Below are positions 42,763 through 44,129 of a stretch of 44,129 nt of DNA, one piece after another. The translations under genes and the position numbers were made by a program. This DNA comes from an uncultured Prevotellaceae bacterium. GTDB lineage: Bacteria; Bacteroidota; Bacteroidia; Bacteroidales; Bacteroidaceae. The first letter of the stretch is position 1. Every line of letters starts with the position of its first letter. Below the pieces are notes generated by a model that saw only the letters and a program-made list of their open reading frames with translations, did no database searches and was not told where the DNA came from. Location of the stretch: assembly GCA_946185225.1 (NCBI GenBank), contig CAMHIM010000005.1:1-44129 (forward strand). Reading direction: 5' to 3'.

Positions 42763-43353
42763 TTAATAGTAGTCGGGACGCTTCTCGCCGGGATTCCACC
42801 AGTCTTTCATGGCAATCTCGAAGATAAGGGTGCTGTAGGCGGGGATACCTGTTTTTGCCGTTGCACCGTAACCCAGGGCATAGGGGATATAGACACGCCA
42901 GCGGTCACCGGGATGCATGTGGAACAAAGCCGTCGTAAATCCGTTGACGAAACTGGAGGCTGTACCGCGTACAAAGCCTGCAGTATTCCACTCGAAGTCC
43001 TTGGTCGTAAACGTACGGTCGAACTCATAGCCCTGACTGTAGCTGACAGACGGGATGAGTCTGCCACGATAGGCCAGCAGGACGGTGTCGGCACTGGCGG
43101 GGCTGTCGGTTCCCTCTCCTTCTTCCAGCACTTCATAGTAGATGTAACTGGTAGAAGGACCTTCGATGTCAGGATTCTGGTAGTACACTTTCAGCCGGGA
43201 ATACTTCCCTTTCAGCGCAGCAAAGTAATTGTCGTTGCGCTGCTGCCAGTTAGCATACTCGTCAATGTCTTCGTTCTCCGTCTCGCTGCACGATGTGACT
43301 GCTCCCAGGGAGAGCAGCAGCGTCACGAACCAAAGTAGGTGTCTTTTCTTCAT
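42763..43353 (-). CDS. FKBP-type peptidyl-prolyl isomerase lipoprotein
   Basis: 196 residues. The N-terminus MKKRHLLWFVTLLLSLGAVTSC has a lipobox, lipidated Cys at position 22, followed by acidic residues. The C-terminal half is an FKBP domain: ADTVLLAYRGRLIPS, then FDRTF, VNGFTTALFHMHPGDRWRVYIPYALGYGA, and the final strand PAYSTLIFEIAM. FKBPs turn Xaa-Pro bonds and aid folding of envelope proteins. The active-site aromatics are partly changed (for example YSTLIFE in place of the common NSTLIFE), so activity may be modest. It starts 2 bases after the glyS stop and is probably co-transcribed. A strong terminator follows. Confidence 0.92.
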   Translation of the reverse strand: MKKRHLLWFVTLLLSLGAVTSCSETENEDIDEYANWQQRNDNYFAALKGKYSRLKVYYQNPDIEGPSTSYIYYEVLEEGEGTDSPASADTVLLAYRGRLIPSVSYSQGYEFDRTFTTKDFEWNTAGFVRGTASSFVNGFTTALFHMHPGDRWRVYIPYALGYGATAKTGIPAYSTLIFEIAMKDWWNPGEKRPDYY

Positions 43354-43355
43354 GC

Positions 43356-44129
43356 TTAGAGTTTCTTCAAGAGCGAGGCAATGCTCACCTTGTCCTCGAT
43401 GATACTGTTCAGTTCGCTGATAGCCACGCGTTCCTGCTCCATGGTGTCGCGGAAGCGCAGAGTGACACAGCCGTCGTTGAGCGTGTCGTGGTCTACGGTG
43501 ACACAGTAAGGCGTACCGATGGCATCCTGGCGGCGGTAGCGCTTGCCGATGCTGTCCTTCTCGTCATACTGGCAGTTGAAGTGGAACTTCAACTGGTCGA
43601 TAATCTCGCGGGCCTTCTCGGGCAGTCCGTCCTTCTTCACCAGCGGCATCACGGCACACTTCACGGGAGCCAGTGCTGCGGGCAGTTTCAGCACCGTACG
43701 GGTCTCGCCGTTCTCCAGTTTCTCCTCCTCGAAGCAGTGGCACATCACGGAGAGGAACATACGATCCACACCGATAGAGGTCTCGATCACATACGGGGTG
43801 TACGATTCGTTGGTCTGCGGGTCGAAGTACTTAATCGACTTGCCGCTGAATTTCTCGTGCTGCGAGAGGTCGAAGTTCGTGCGCGAGTGGATGCCCTCCA
43901 CCTCCTTGAAGCCGAACGGCATCTTGAACTCGATGTCGGTAGCGGCGTTGGCGTAGTGGGCCAGTTTGTCGTGGTCGTGGAATCGGTAGTTCTCAGCACC
44001 GAAGCCCAGGGCCTGATGCCACTTCATACGAGTCTCCTTCCACTTGGGGAACCACTCCAGCTCAGTGCCGGGCTGTACGAAGAACTGCATCTCCATCTGC
44101 TCGAACTCACGCATGCGGAAGATGAACTG
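43356..44129 (-). CDS. glyS: Glycyl-tRNA synthetase (single-chain class II), C-terminal part
   Basis: 258 codons are visible; the N-terminus lies beyond the right edge. The enzyme charges tRNA-Gly. The first visible residues (QFIFRMREFEQMEMQFFV) are class II motif 2 of the homodimeric archaeal/eukaryal-type GlyRS also found in Bacteroidetes, so the reading frame continues off the window and the internal Met is not the start. Further marks are DIEFKMPFGFKEVEGIHSRTNFDLSQH, the motif 3 region SIGVDRMFL, and the anticodon-binding domain from LAPVKCAVMPLV onward, with YRRQDAIGTPYCVTVD and VTLRFRDTMEQ. Upstream partner of the FKBP gene. Confidence 0.96.
   Translation of the reverse strand, partial: QFIFRMREFEQMEMQFFVQPGTELEWFPKWKETRMKWHQALGFGAENYRFHDHDKLAHYANAATDIEFKMPFGFKEVEGIHSRTNFDLSQHEKFSGKSIKYFDPQTNESYTPYVIETSIGVDRMFLSVMCHCFEEEKLENGETRTVLKLPAALAPVKCAVMPLVKKDGLPEKAREIIDQLKFHFNCQYDEKDSIGKRYRRQDAIGTPYCVTVDHDTLNDGCVTLRFRDTMEQERVAISELNSIIEDKVSIASLLKKL

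Overview
The window looks like chromosomal DNA of a Prevotella-type member of the Bacteroidales. The evidence is fourfold. Promoters have the Bacteroidetes form (TTTG, about 20 bases, TAnnTTTG) and almost no Shine-Dalgarno sequences are visible. A 2503-residue SprA/Sov translocon of the type IX secretion system is encoded next to ruvA. Several secreted proteins are typical of Bacteroidales: lipoproteins, a PorT-like barrel, GH28/GH105/GH31 enzymes and a short '..YIRNGRK..' C-terminal tail. The GC content is rather high for Prevotella, which produces many long antisense shadow ORFs. Both edges cut a gene: an S8 protease on the left and glycyl-tRNA synthetase on the right. I see no tRNA, rRNA, CRISPR array, prophage or transposase.

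Layout. 1-2836 (minus): a subtilisin-like protease and a secreted repeat protein with a T9SS-like tail. 2930-6900 (minus): probable operon serB-mutY-purN-lipoprotein arginine deiminase homologue. 7023-7616 (plus): outer-membrane barrel with a strong terminator. 7746-9782 (minus): a DUF3089 hydrolase fused to a PBP4-type peptidase. 9871-12378 (plus): EamA permease and nadB. 12441-20558 (minus): ruvA followed by sprA. 20761-24495 (plus): ddh, then a pectin pair (GH28 polygalacturonase, GH105 unsaturated uronyl hydrolase). 24518-31510 (minus): a complete glycine-cleavage operon, lplA-gcvT-gcvH-gcvPA-gcvPB-lpdA, with a small DUF4369-like gene at its end. 31555-32472 (minus): panE, divergent from dxs-trkA-trkH-manA (32789-38481, plus). 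38528-40705 (plus): GH31. 40731-42650 (minus): an ABC/OLD-type ATPase followed by a DUF4435 TOPRIM-like protein, which is the best candidate for an unusual system because it has the domain pairing of PARIS-type anti-phage systems. 42763-44129 (minus): glyS and an FKBP lipoprotein.

How it fits together. SprA would export T9SS cargo, and two products here carry candidate cargo tails. GH28 and GH105 act in sequence on pectin. LplA supplies lipoate to GcvH, which GcvP, GcvT and LpdA use to split glycine. SerB makes serine, which connects to glycine and one-carbon metabolism, as do PurN and GcvT.

Unexplained DNA structure is concentrated at gene starts. There is a 22-bp tandem array in the 316-base panE/dxs gap (the only gene-free stretch over 300 bases) and an exact 8-bp tandem repeat directly before mutY. 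A small palindromic element with an apparent 7-bp target duplication has inserted in frame into the lpdA 5' end. A perfect 16-bp inverted repeat sits on the S8-protease start.
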